A DNA stretch of 46,858 nt from Oscillospiraceae bacterium (GCA_015065105.1 SVQZ01000020.1:1-46858), one strand, 5' to 3'. Shown: positions 17,035-24,895, counted from the stretch's first letter. Made by a program: numbers and translations. Notes: generated from the sequence alone by a model not told the origin.

Positions 17035-17754
17035 ATGGAACCTATAAGACTTCAAAAGTTTGTAGCGGAGTGCGGACTTATGTCCCGGCGCGCCGCAGAA
17101 AAAGAAATATCAGCGGGTAATATTACGGTAAACGGTGAGGCTGTTGAGCTGGGAAGAGTTATCGATCCCTCAAGAGATAAAGTTGCCTATAGGGGAAGAC
17201 CTGTGTTAAAGAAGCGTAACAGCCATAAGCTTTATTTAATGCTTAATAAGCCCAGGGGCTACGTTACCACAATGTCCGACGATAAGGACAGAAAGTGTGT
17301 TGCTTCATTGGTAAAGGATGTCGGTGAAAGAGTATATCCCGTGGGACGTCTCGACTATGAGAGCGAGGGAATGCTTATTATGACCAATGACGGCGACCTT
17401 GCAAATAAGCTTATGCACCCGAGCCACCATATACCAAAGACGTATAACGTTCGTATTGAGGGTGACGTTACAAAGGAACAGCTTAAAAGACTTTCTTCTG
17501 AAATGGAAATTGACGGTTATACCATACAGCCTGTTGAATGCAAGGTGCTTCGTGCAAAAAACGGTTACACCATGCTCGAAATGGTGCTTAAAGAGGGAAG
17601 AAACCGTCAGATAAGAAAAATGTGTGAGCAGGTAGGGCTTGAGATCTCGATACTGCGCCGTGTTGCGGTCGGTGATATAGAGATGACCGATCTTCGTGCC
17701 GGAAAATGGCGTTGGCTTACCCGTGAGGAAATAGAATACCTAAAAAAATGGTAA
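17035..17754 (+). CDS. rluB: 23S rRNA pseudouridine synthase (RluB/RsuA family)
   Basis: A 239-aa enzyme that isomerises uridine to pseudouridine in rRNA. An S4 RNA-binding domain covers residues 4-60 (RLQKFVAECGLMSRRAAE), and the catalytic domain has GRLDYESEG with D107, then LKEGRNRQIRKMCE. GGAAGGGAAAAAC precedes the ATG by a suitable distance, 15 bases after dacF. B. subtilis has the same gene downstream of a dac gene, with spmA and spmB in between; those two are absent here. Confidence 0.94.
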   Translation: MEPIRLQKFVAECGLMSRRAAEKEISAGNITVNGEAVELGRVIDPSRDKVAYRGRPVLKKRNSHKLYLMLNKPRGYVTTMSDDKDRKCVASLVKDVGERVYPVGRLDYESEGMLIMTNDGDLANKLMHPSHHIPKTYNVRIEGDVTKEQLKRLSSEMEIDGYTIQPVECKVLRAKNGYTMLEMVLKEGRNRQIRKMCEQVGLEISILRRVAVGDIEMTDLRAGKWRWLTREEIEYLKKW

Positions 17755-17770
17755 TTTAGAGGACGTAAAA

Positions 17771-18169
17771 ATGTTAGAAGTATATCCTATTCAGGAAAAA
17801 ACAGAGCAGAAGGCTCTTTGTGAAAAATGCGGTATTAAATACGATATAGATACCCTTGCATATGCAGGCTACGTTAAGGGGGTGCTTGTGGGTGTTCTTC
17901 AATTCGGTATTCACGGAGATTGCGGATACATCTACGATATTGAAAATGTAAAGGGTATTGAAAATACCGACGCTCTCTTCGTTATGGGCAGAGCGGCTCT
18001 TAACTTTATCGATCTTTGCAACGTTAAAAAGGCTTATTTTAAAGCATATACCGAGGGAAGAGAAGCCCTTGTGAAGATGATAGGCTTCTCGCTTACCGAT
18101 AACAACGAGTGGTTTATTGACCTTCACGGTTTTTTTGAAGGCGGAAGCTGTCAATGTAAAGAGCAATAA
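17771..18169 (+). CDS. Small GNAT-like protein
   Basis: A 132-aa soluble protein. The pattern GYVKGVLVGVLQFGIHGDCGYIYDIE, followed by helix-rich AALNFIDLCNVKKAYF and GFSLTDNNEWFIDL, resembles a shortened GNAT acetyltransferase fold, but the acetyl-CoA motif (Q/RxxGxG/A) is not evident, so activity is doubtful. The C-terminus GSCQCKEQ has two close cysteines. It lies 16 bp after rluB in the same operon and is followed by a terminator. Confidence 0.7.
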   Translation: MLEVYPIQEKTEQKALCEKCGIKYDIDTLAYAGYVKGVLVGVLQFGIHGDCGYIYDIENVKGIENTDALFVMGRAALNFIDLCNVKKAYFKAYTEGREALVKMIGFSLTDNNEWFIDLHGFFEGGSCQCKEQ

Positions 18170-18192
18170 TAAACAGAGATAATATGTTTTTG

Positions 18193-18221
18193 CGGAAAAC
18201 GGTTTTATATACCGTTTTCCG
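18193..18221 (+). terminator. Terminator of the gerW-dacF-rluB operon
   Basis: A perfect 11-bp stem (CGGAAAACGGT and complement), loop TTTATAT, then TTTTTCTTT. Confidence 0.92.
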
Positions 18222-18228
18222 TTTTTCT

Positions 18229-18420
18229 TTAATTTATAGGGAATTGCTCCACTTCGGGCACTGAAGAAACAAGCTTATGTTAAGTTCAAGCCCGATCATC
18301 GGTGCGTGCCGGCGCCTGCTTTTTTAATGTATAGGAAATTGCTTCACTTCGGGCACTGAAGAAACAAGCTTATGTAAGGTTCAAGCCCGATTATCGGTGC
18401 GGGCCGGCGCCCGCTTTTTA
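18229..18420. repeat. Two tandem copies of a 95-nt RNA-like element
   Basis: Copies at 18229-18323 and 18324-18418 differ at 8 positions. Each contains CTTC-loop-GAAG, a TCGGGC...GCCCGA long-range pairing (6 bp), a small CCGA/TCGG hairpin, and ends in a GC-rich hairpin plus T-run. In copy B that hairpin is perfect (GCGGGC-CGGC-GCCCGC); in copy A it has one mismatch. The central GCCCG could pair either with the upstream CGGGC or with the terminator arm. No coding sequence of its own is convincing. The family is not identified; it could be a tandem small RNA or attenuator. Confidence 0.7.
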
Positions 18421-18422
18421 CT
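18402..18422 (+). terminator. Terminator-like hairpin of the second 95-nt copy
   Basis: A GCGGGC/GCCCGC stem with CGGC loop is followed by TTTTTAC. It is the 3' end of the second tandem element and would stop transcription entering from the left, so spo0A needs its own promoter. Confidence 0.65.
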
Positions 18423-18579
18423 TTATTATTGTATAAAACAAAAAATACACGGTATTTTCCCGTGTATAAAGTATAATTACACAGTGTAATTATATAAAAA
18501 TTCATTGTTCGACAATGCTTTGTGCAGAATGCCAAAAAATGGTATTATAAATTTGTTACCATTTTTCACCATTTACCAC
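18423..18579. other. Non-coding stretch upstream of spo0A promoter
   Basis: No gene is convincing here. It contains ATACACGG/CCGTGTAT (about 18447-18468), ATAATTACAC/GTGTAATTAT around 18480, the CATTG-TTCGA-CAATG palindrome (18503-18517), and AAAAATGGTA/TACCATTTTT (18535-18566), the last sharing the TGGTA/TACCA half-site of the spo0A operators. Confidence 0.55.
18508..18515 (-). promoter_or_regulatory. Putative 0A box
   Basis: The minus strand reads TTGTCGAA, matching the Spo0A target TGNCGAA. It lies about 155 bp upstream of spo0A, consistent with autoregulation as known in Bacillus. A single short match; binding is inference. Confidence 0.45.
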
Positions 18580-18608
18580 TTGCAAATAATACCAATATAT
18601 GGTAATAT
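18580..18608 (+). promoter_or_regulatory. spo0A promoter
   Basis: -35 TTGCAA (18580-18585) and -10 TAATAT (18603-18608), 17-bp spacer. The spacer and the -10 are overlapped by the first TACCA/TGGTA palindrome, so a bound protein would compete with RNA polymerase. Confidence 0.6.
18590..18604. promoter_or_regulatory. Palindromic operator 1 upstream of spo0A
   Basis: TACCAATATATGGTA, a 15-bp dyad overlapping the promoter spacer and -10 box. It is nearly identical to operator 2, 32 bp downstream. The regulator is unknown. Confidence 0.65.
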
Positions 18609-18621
18609 ATTAGAGGAAAGT

Positions 18622-18636
18622 TACCAATATCTGGTA
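18622..18636. promoter_or_regulatory. Palindromic operator 2 upstream of spo0A
   Basis: TACCAATATCTGGTA lies downstream of the -10 box, in the expected leader. Its centre is 32 bp (about three helical turns) from operator 1, on the same face of the DNA. Confidence 0.65.
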
Positions 18637-18668
18637 ATATGTAAAATACATAAACGGAGTGTGTAAAA

Positions 18669-19448
18669 ATGGAGCATAATGTAAAAATCTTAATTGCAGA
18701 TGAGAATTCAGAGTTCAGAAAAAACTGCCGTGATAATCTGGCAGGCTTCGGCTACCGTTACGTTGAGGAGTCATGTGACGGTGACGATACTATGTTTCAG
18801 ATCGAAAAATTCCATCCCGATATTGTAATAATCGATATTTGGATGAGCAAGATCGAAACGATCACCATATTGAAAAATGTAAGCCGTATTAATTTCGGCA
18901 GCGATACTCCTCCCACGTTTATAGTGACCTCGATACTCAACAATCAGAATATCTTCAAGGAAATGCTCGATGCGGGAGCGGGCTACTGTATATTAAAGCC
19001 TATTGACTACAATAACCTAAGCGAACGGATCAGACGTATTTACGAGACGAGATGCGACTATAAATATTATACCCAGCCCGTATCTGCCCCTGCAAACGAT
19101 CTTGAAACACAGGTAACGAAGGTTATACATCAGATCGGTGTTCCCGCGCATATCAAAGGATATCAGTATTTGAGAACTGCGATAATGATGACGGTTGATG
19201 ATACCGAGATAATCAATTCGGTTACAAAGATACTTTATCCATCGGTTGCAAAAAAATATTCTACAACATCCTCCAGAGTTGAAAGGGCGATACGACACGC
19301 TATTGAGGTTGCCTGGGACAGGGGAGATATAGATACTCTTAATTCCTATTTTGGTTACACAATACATAACAACAGAGGTAAGCCTACAAACAGTGAGTTT
19401 ATTGCAATGATCGCAGATAATATCAGACTTACAAATAAAACTTCCTAA
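18669..19448 (+). CDS. spo0A: Sporulation master regulator Spo0A
   Basis: A 259-aa response regulator that commits the cell to sporulation by binding 0A boxes. The receiver (1-125) keeps the acidic pair D11-E12, phospho-acceptor D56, T87 and K110. The usual MPxxDG loop after D56 reads MSKIET, which is unusual. The C-terminal DNA-binding domain (about 148-259) is very close to Spo0[30 protein letters not shown] and [15 protein letters not shown]. The ATG follows ACGGAGTG. The gene stands alone between terminators; spoIVB, its usual upstream neighbour, is not in this window. Confidence 0.96.
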   Translation: MEHNVKILIADENSEFRKNCRDNLAGFGYRYVEESCDGDDTMFQIEKFHPDIVIIDIWMSKIETITILKNVSRINFGSDTPPTFIVTSILNNQNIFKEMLDAGAGYCILKPIDYNNLSERIRRIYETRCDYKYYTQPVSAPANDLETQVTKVIHQIGVPAHIKGYQYLRTAIMMTVDDTEIINSVTKILYPSVAKKYSTTSSRVERAIRHAIEVAWDRGDIDTLNSYFGYTIHNNRGKPTNSEFIAMIADNIRLTNKTS

Positions 19449-19455
19449 ATAACGC

Positions 19456-19495
19456 AACATAAAAATATCCACCGAAAGGTGGATATTTTTATGTT
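19456..19495. terminator. Bidirectional terminator after spo0A
   Basis: An 18-bp perfect stem with GAAA loop (AACATAAAAATATCCACC and complement) lies between the convergent spo0A and the large secreted-protein gene. Confidence 0.9.
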
Positions 19496-19500
19496 ATTTG

Positions 19501-22452
19501 TTATTTTATTGTTACCGTATAGTAATTGTACGATTCATCATCATACTGAACGCAGAAGGTATATGTGCCAACCGCAAGCTTGGAAATTATGATCTTGCCA
19601 TTGACAACAGACGCAGGTGTAATTGCCTTTGAGCCTGCCGCTGCCTTTATCTGTGAGGAGGTCGTATAAGTGCCGGGAGCGTATCTTAACACCTTGAGAC
19701 CGTCAAGATTTCCAAAGGTAACGGTGTTATTATTCTGAACAAACGTGGGGACCTTTTGTTCTATTTCATGCTTAAAAATATGAACGTAACCGTTGTTGTA
19801 GATAACAGCAACCGTAACAAGTCCGTTTTCACGGTACTGAATGGTGTATTCTTCCTTACCGTTAAGAACGTATGTAAAGGCTCTTGAACCGGCAGCCTTT
19901 TTTATCTCAGAGGCAGAATTATGATCGCCGTATGCGGTACGGATAAGCTTAACTCCGCCGAGATTGTCAACGGTAAGCTGGAGGCCGTTTGCGTTCATTT
20001 CGGGAACGTTACCTTCAAGATCTACCTTAAGAATGGTTGCCGCCTTGGTCGTATCCTCGTATCTGATATAAACTGTGTGTCTGCCAAAGTTGGGAACAAC
20101 ATAGGTGTATTCGTTTTCACCCTTGATCCTATTTTGTGTTATCTGAACGAGAAGATTGTTCTTAACCTCTCTGTAGGTGTCATAATCACCCTCTGCGATA
20201 AAGTAATCCTTTACACCGATTAGATTATGAACGGTCATTGTAACACCGTCTGCAGTGATATAAGGTTCTTCTGTAGGTTCAGCTTCAATTTTGGGAAGAG
20301 TATTTGTTTCGTATGCATCACAGTTTGCGCAGTCTCTGCGTTCCATACCCTCACTTAAAGCGGTAGGCTCGGTAACTGTGTACCATTCACCGTAGCTATG
20401 ACCTTTAGCAGCAATGATATCGTCCTTGTAAGAATTGCCGCAAATACCGCAGGAATAAAGGGTGTAGCCTTCTTCTGTACAGGTAGGGGCGGTACGGAAT
20501 TCATCGTAGCTGTGTCCCTTAGCCGCAACGATATCGCCTGTATATGAATCACCACATCTTGAACACATATAGGAGGTATAACCATCGGTTGTACAGGTTG
20601 CTTCTGTTACGGATGACGTATAGCTGTGTCCGAGAGCCGCTATTGCCTCTGTATAACTGTCTCCGCAAGAGCATCTATATGTTCTTACACCGGCGGAAGT
20701 ACAGGTAGCTGCGGTTGTAACGGAAGAAGTGTAGGTATGAGTGTGGGTTGCTGTCCATTCAGCCTTAACTGTGATGTCATGTCCGAATGTGAAGGGCTGT
20801 GTTCCCCAACTGTCGACCCAAAAATCCTGAGTCCAGTCTGTTCTTCTCCAACCTTCAAAAGCATAACCGCTTCTTGTAGGAACCGGGTAACCGCCGATAA
20901 CATCAACAAACTTTTGATCAGGCTCGAAGGTATATGTGGTGGAATATCCTTGAGGCATAGTACCACCGTTCGGATCAAAGGTAAGAGTGTATTTGTTTTC
21001 CGTATCGATAGAATCGCCTAAATATTTGCAATACGCAAGGCTGATCCAACCTGAATATCCGTTGTAGGTACAGTAACCCCATTTGCCCGAGGTTTGAGAA
21101 ATATATACCTGGGCACCGTTTGAGAGGTATGTTACCTGAGTGTAGGAGGTACCGGGACCTGAACGCATATTGAGTGAGGTTGCAGTTACCTCATAATAGC
21201 CTGTAGCATAGGTATCTTCAGTGGAATTCTGTGTCCACTGTGCTTTGAAGGTGACATTTTCTGCTACTGCAAAGCTGTCATTGATATTAAGAGTATAACC
21301 GTACTTTTCGTTATACCAACCGGTAAGGGTATATCCGCTTCTGGTAGCAGTAGGCATTGATCCGAAAATATCGGCATAATTGTCGCCCGTATTAATACCG
21401 TAGGTGGTTGAACCAACCATGGTGCCTCCGTTGGGATCAAAGGTAACTGTATATTTTTTTGTTTCAACGGGGGGATTTACAGTGCTGTCAGACCACTGTG
21501 CGTAAAGGGTGACAGCATCGGAATTTGTTCTCTGGCCTCCTAATTGGGTACCTACGGGAACGGCAGTACCGCTTCCATCAGGCTTTGTGTTCCATCCCAT
21601 GAAGGTTGCACCGGACTTTGTAAACTTACAGCTCTTTGCGGTGTAGCTGTTATAACTCCAGAGTCCGTCACCGGTCCAGGAAAGATAATCGGTGGACATG
21701 GAGCCGGAACCGCCGTTGGCATTATAGCTTACGGAGGGCTCCCAGATCGCAAAGAATTCGGGTGCACGGCCCTTCGCGGAATCTGTACAATGGAAGGTCT
21801 CCCATTCCATATATCCGCCTACGGGAGGAATGGTAAGATTCTGGTCGGGAGTTTCCCAGCAGAAGAAGGAAAGATCGGCATTCAGAAGTGCGTATGAAGG
21901 TCTGTCGTTGCTTGATACTCTTCTGCAACCCGTCTTGGTGGGAGTATTGCTGAAAAGATCGGGCATACAGTAGGAATAGTCGGTCTTGGGGTCAGACTGA
22001 TCCTGGAGGTTATAGCTTGCAACGTAAGTAAGATATACACCGTTGCCTGTTGAAGGATATACACCGCCGTCAGCATTGAACTGGATGTTATAACCCCAGA
22101 TAGCATAAAGTGTTGTTGCTTTATCTGCGGTATAGTAATCATAGTATGCTGTACCGGTGCCCCTGCCTGTTGTGGCATTGTATGCTGTGTTCCATTCGAT
22201 AAAGGTACGCTGGTCATTCGTTACCTGCTTACCGGGAAGCATACCGTATGTCTGATAGATAGACGTTTTGTCATGTAAGAGGGGAAGGGGTGTTCCCGAC
22301 GTCTTGGTCAATGGCCATGCAGTTGAGCCCCAACCCTCGGGTCCGCAATTCAGATAAACGGTATAGGTGGCCGCAAATGCATTGAAAGGAATAATGCTGA
22401 ATAGCATGATTACCGCCAAAAGCATTGTAAGAAATTTTGATGTGGTTCTCAT
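19501..22452 (-). CDS. Large secreted mosaic protein (InlB-type repeats, SH3b, GHSY repeats)
   Basis: A 983-aa exported protein. A signal peptide (1-28, FNAFA end) is followed by several beta-grasp Listeria-Bacteroides-type repeats (DPNGG/NANGG ... GYTLTGWY ... VTFKAQW) at about 30-405. A bacterial SH3 domain follows at about 415-480 (LNMRSGPGTSY, GYSGWI), then another InlB-type repeat (485-572). Next are four Cys-rich repeats ending GHSY (about 575-715, CxxCGxSY). The C-terminus is three tandem ~90-aa modules (NLxGVK/LKVL ... SEIKKAAGSRA). No LPXTG, SLH or transmembrane tail is seen, so attachment may be through SH3b. The role is probably envelope or adhesion. Confidence 0.85.
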   Translation of the reverse strand: MRTTSKFLTMLLAVIMLFSIIPFNAFAATYTVYLNCGPEGWGSTAWPLTKTSGTPLPLLHDKTSIYQTYGMLPGKQVTNDQRTFIEWNTAYNATTGRGTGTAYYDYYTADKATTLYAIWGYNIQFNADGGVYPSTGNGVYLTYVASYNLQDQSDPKTDYSYCMPDLFSNTPTKTGCRRVSSNDRPSYALLNADLSFFCWETPDQNLTIPPVGGYMEWETFHCTDSAKGRAPEFFAIWEPSVSYNANGGSGSMSTDYLSWTGDGLWSYNSYTAKSCKFTKSGATFMGWNTKPDGSGTAVPVGTQLGGQRTNSDAVTLYAQWSDSTVNPPVETKKYTVTFDPNGGTMVGSTTYGINTGDNYADIFGSMPTATRSGYTLTGWYNEKYGYTLNINDSFAVAENVTFKAQWTQNSTEDTYATGYYEVTATSLNMRSGPGTSYTQVTYLSNGAQVYISQTSGKWGYCTYNGYSGWISLAYCKYLGDSIDTENKYTLTFDPNGGTMPQGYSTTYTFEPDQKFVDVIGGYPVPTRSGYAFEGWRRTDWTQDFWVDSWGTQPFTFGHDITVKAEWTATHTHTYTSSVTTAATCTSAGVRTYRCSCGDSYTEAIAALGHSYTSSVTEATCTTDGYTSYMCSRCGDSYTGDIVAAKGHSYDEFRTAPTCTEEGYTLYSCGICGNSYKDDIIAAKGHSYGEWYTVTEPTALSEGMERRDCANCDAYETNTLPKIEAEPTEEPYITADGVTMTVHNLIGVKDYFIAEGDYDTYREVKNNLLVQITQNRIKGENEYTYVVPNFGRHTVYIRYEDTTKAATILKVDLEGNVPEMNANGLQLTVDNLGGVKLIRTAYGDHNSASEIKKAAGSRAFTYVLNGKEEYTIQYRENGLVTVAVIYNNGYVHIFKHEIEQKVPTFVQNNNTVTFGNLDGLKVLRYAPGTYTTSSQIKAAAGSKAITPASVVNGKIIISKLAVGTYTFCVQYDDESYNYYTVTIK
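20395..20720 (-). repeat. In-gene tandem GHSY/CxxCG repeats
   Basis: Within the 983-aa protein, about 40-codon units repeat four times (CT..GY/VRTYxC..CG.SY...I.A.GHSY). Nucleotide similarity between units is visible, for example the recurring strings around AGCTATG/AGCTGTG and TCACC, suggesting recent duplication or recombination. Confidence 0.75.
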
Positions 22453-22492
22453 AACGAACTCCTTTTTAATTATTTCCCTCGCTTCATATTAT

Positions 22493-22521
22493 ATTCTATA
22501 ACAAATTATTCATAATGTCAA
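22493..22521 (-). promoter_or_regulatory. Promoter of the large secreted-protein gene
   Basis: Minus-strand -35 TTGACA (22516-22521) and -10 TAGAAT (22493-22498), 17-bp spacer, 40 bp before the ATG, which is preceded by AAAAAGGAG. Confidence 0.75.
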
Positions 22522-22528
22522 TAGAAAT

Positions 22529-22550
22529 CCCCCTGTTAAAAAACAGGGGG
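22529..22550 (-). terminator. Terminator of the lipoprotein gene
   Basis: A 9-bp stem CCCCCTGTT/AACAGGGGG just after the stop codon; the following T-tract is poor (ATTTCT). It overlaps the region just upstream of the next gene's -35 box. Confidence 0.6.
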
Positions 22551-22559
22551 CTCATAATA

Positions 22560-23432
22560 TTAAAACTTTACCTTGAAATCTTTACAGCTTGCAACGCTGT
22601 CACCTATGATATCCTTGGCATGAGCGGTGATCTTCATTTCCGTAACGCTTTCGCTGTCAACACCCTCGTATATCATATCGCTGTCATATACACAGAAGAC
22701 GGTATATGTCATTGTGTATTGAGGAAGGTCGAAGGGGGCTTCAACAGCAAAGCTCTTGCCGTCGATCGAAACGTCGGTTATATCAAACTTTACCGTATAA
22801 TCGTTATTGTTGATATAGCATACAACTACCTCAAGACCCTCCTTGCCCTCGCGCATTTCCTGAACGATGACCTGTACGTTTTCCTCGTCGATTATTGCGG
22901 TGCCGTCGGTGTTGATGACCTGCTCGTAATCCTCGGCGCCGATGGTGAAGGATATATACTCCTTGCTTATAGGTCTGTTGTTTTCGTTATAGATATTAAA
23001 CTGTGCGGCTATTTCTGTTACCGTGGTTATCTTGGTAAGCTCAAGAAAATCGGAATAGATATAGAGATAAGCCTCGGTCTCGCTCTTCTTCTTTGCGTCT
23101 GCCCAAAGCTGGATGGGGGAGCAGATGCCGTTTATCTCGGGATATTCAAGGGCAACGAAGATATCGTCCTTTGAATGGTTTGCGATATTGCAAACGAGGA
23201 CCATATCACCGTCAGCCTCCTCATAAAAGGAGGTGGCTTTTATTGTTATATCGTCTTTATTATATAACTCTATATCCATTTTCTCCGCAAGAGTACCCAT
23301 TTCCTTGGGCTCCTTCTTTTTGCTTTCAACGGTGGTGTCTGCAGGGTCCGTTGATACTACCTCATCAAAGGTGCAGGCACTTAAGGGGATAAGAGAGAGT
23401 ATGCAAAGTAATAAAGCAATGATCTTTTTCAT
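22560..23432 (-). CDS. Putative lipoprotein of unknown function
   Basis: 290 aa with a lipoprotein signal peptide: positively charged start, hydrophobic core and lipobox LSAC with C20. A Ser/Thr/Lys-rich linker (about 24-50) is followed by two beta-rich halves with immunoglobulin-like strand patterns (ITIKATSFYEEADGDMVLVCNIAN; VQVIVQEMREGKEGLEVVVCYINNN). No enzyme motif is seen. It is expected to be tethered on the outer face of the membrane. AAGGAG precedes the ATG. I do not recognise a named family. Confidence 0.8.
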   Translation of the reverse strand: MKKIIALLLCILSLIPLSACTFDEVVSTDPADTTVESKKKEPKEMGTLAEKMDIELYNKDDITIKATSFYEEADGDMVLVCNIANHSKDDIFVALEYPEINGICSPIQLWADAKKKSETEAYLYIYSDFLELTKITTVTEIAAQFNIYNENNRPISKEYISFTIGAEDYEQVINTDGTAIIDEENVQVIVQEMREGKEGLEVVVCYINNNDYTVKFDITDVSIDGKSFAVEAPFDLPQYTMTYTVFCVYDSDMIYEGVDSESVTEMKITAHAKDIIGDSVASCKDFKVKF

Positions 23433-23463
23433 TATTTTTCTCCTTGTAAGCTTTGTAGATTAG

Positions 23464-23492
23464 ATTATACCACCCTTTAAGATTTTTGTCAA
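23464..23492 (-). promoter_or_regulatory. Promoter of the lipoprotein gene
   Basis: Minus-strand -35 TTGACA (23487-23492) and -10 TATAAT (23464-23469), 17-bp spacer: a consensus sigma-A promoter. Confidence 0.85.
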
Positions 23493-23497
23493 TCTTA

Positions 23498-23527
23498 TCA
23501 TAGCCGGGCAGTTTGTCCGCATATATA
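23498..23527 (+). promoter_or_regulatory. Possible sigma-E-type promoter of spoIIIA
   Basis: TCATAGC (23498-23504), a 15-bp spacer, and CATATATA (23520-23527) resemble a sigma-E promoter, the mother-cell factor known to drive spoIIIA in Bacillus. The match is weak; no good sigma-A promoter is seen on this strand. Confidence 0.3.
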
Positions 23528-23544
23528 TATCTTGAGGTGAGGCG

Positions 23545-24396
23545 GTGAAGCTTTTATCAAGATATCTTCCTGATAATATAACAAGGGAGCTTGAAAAATT
23601 CGCATATATCAACGAATTAAGAATAAAAAGGGATGCTTTTGTATGCGTTAAAAAGGACGGTGTCAACCGAATCCTGCCGGTAAGTACAAGCTCGGATGAG
23701 TTTGATATGATACTTTCAAATCTTCTACACCGCTCCTATCATTCACAGCATTCAAATATTATAGAGGGATTTATTTCTCTTGACGGGGGATACAGAGTAG
23801 GAGTTTGCGGCAAGGCTGTTATAAAGGAGGGGAGGATCACTAACATAAGTGATATTATATCTCTTTCGGTAAGAATACCCCATAGTGTAAAGGGTGTTTG
23901 TCTTCCCGTATGTGAATATCTTGAAAGGAGCTGTTATTTAAGGGGCGTTCTTATATATTCTCCTCCCGGAGTGGGTAAGACTACTCTTTTGAGGGATATT
24001 GCCATGACGCTTTGTGAAAGACCGTATTTTAAAAGACTCGCGCTTATAGATTCAAGAAGGGAATTATATACAAAGGAAATGCAGGGTCAACCTCTTATAG
24101 ATCCTTATATAGGCTATCCAAAGGCAAAGGGAATAGAGCTGGCTATAAGAACGATGTCTCCCGATATAATCATATGCGATGAGATAGGTAATGAGGACGA
24201 CAGCGAGGCTATACTTAACAATCAAAGCTCGGGGGTCCCTGTTATAGCCAGCGCTCACGGAGATTCCTTTGAAAGACTTATTCAGAGAAAGGGAATAGCA
24301 AAGCTTTATAAAAACGCGGTGTTCGGATGTTATGCGGGTATAACCCGAAGAGGTGTAAATGAAAAATACAGATATGAGATAACGGAGGTATCATGA
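23545..24396 (+). CDS. spoIIIAA: Stage III sporulation protein AA (ATPase)
   Basis: A 283-aa mother-cell ATPase of the SpoIIIA-SpoIIQ feeding channel, related to secretion ATPases (PilT/VirB11 type). Walker A SPPGVGKTT ends at T147 and Walker B is IIICDEIG. The N-terminal region with INELRIKRD and the Arg-rich ISLSVRIP block are typical. Translation starts at GTG 23545 after GAGGTGAGGCG. It is the first of eight genes in conserved order. Confidence 0.95.
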   Translation: MKLLSRYLPDNITRELEKFAYINELRIKRDAFVCVKKDGVNRILPVSTSSDEFDMILSNLLHRSYHSQHSNIIEGFISLDGGYRVGVCGKAVIKEGRITNISDIISLSVRIPHSVKGVCLPVCEYLERSCYLRGVLIYSPPGVGKTTLLRDIAMTLCERPYFKRLALIDSRRELYTKEMQGQPLIDPYIGYPKAKGIELAIRTMSPDIIICDEIGNEDDSEAILNNQSSGVPVIASAHGDSFERLIQRKGIAKLYKNAVFGCYAGITRRGVNEKYRYEITEVS

Positions 24397-24397
24397 A

Positions 24398-24883
24398 ATG
24401 GAATTGAAATATTTAGCAGTGGTATTCGTTCTGGGAATATCCTTTTTTACCGCATATTATATCAAGAAGAAGGGAGAAGAAAAGCTTTTGGTGAATGAAG
24501 CAATATGCGATCTTATAGAATATATCAAAAATCATATAGAATTTTTTTGCACCCCTGTTGATGAAATATTGTCAAATTACGAAAACCCTGTTCTTGAAAA
24601 ATACGGCTTTCTGTCCTTTTTAGAGGATAATGATTGGGAGAATGCGCTTTATGAAAGCAGGGCAGGAAGCTTTCTTGATAAAAGGACGGCAGCTCTTCTC
24701 GATTCTTTTTCAAAGCGACTTGGTACAGGCACTGCCGAGGAGGAGGTTGCGGGCTGTGAATATACCTTAAAGGAATTAAGAGCTGTTCTTGACGTGCAGA
24801 AGAGTGAAGTACCTAAAAAATCAAAGGCATTCTCGGCTATAAGCGTAGTATCAGGCTTTATGGCTGTAATTCTTATACTTTAA
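24398..24883 (+). CDS. spoIIIAB: Stage III sporulation protein AB
   Basis: 161 aa, close to the usual length of about 170. An N-terminal membrane helix (about 4-21), a helical soluble part facing the cytoplasm and a C-terminal hydrophobic segment match the GspF-like SpoIIIAB family. The ATG at 24398 is chosen because GGAGGT lies 8 bases upstream; it starts one base after the spoIIIAA stop. Confidence 0.9.
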   Translation: MELKYLAVVFVLGISFFTAYYIKKKGEEKLLVNEAICDLIEYIKNHIEFFCTPVDEILSNYENPVLEKYGFLSFLEDNDWENALYESRAGSFLDKRTAALLDSFSKRLGTGTAEEEVAGCEYTLKELRAVLDVQKSEVPKKSKAFSAISVVSGFMAVILIL

Positions 24884-24895
24884 GGCGGTGCTTGA

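Noticed and set aside
18344-18535. Minus-strand open frame of 63 codons
   Set aside because: It runs through the second 95-nt RNA-like element and the 0A-box palindrome and has no ribosome site. The repeat explains the open frame better.
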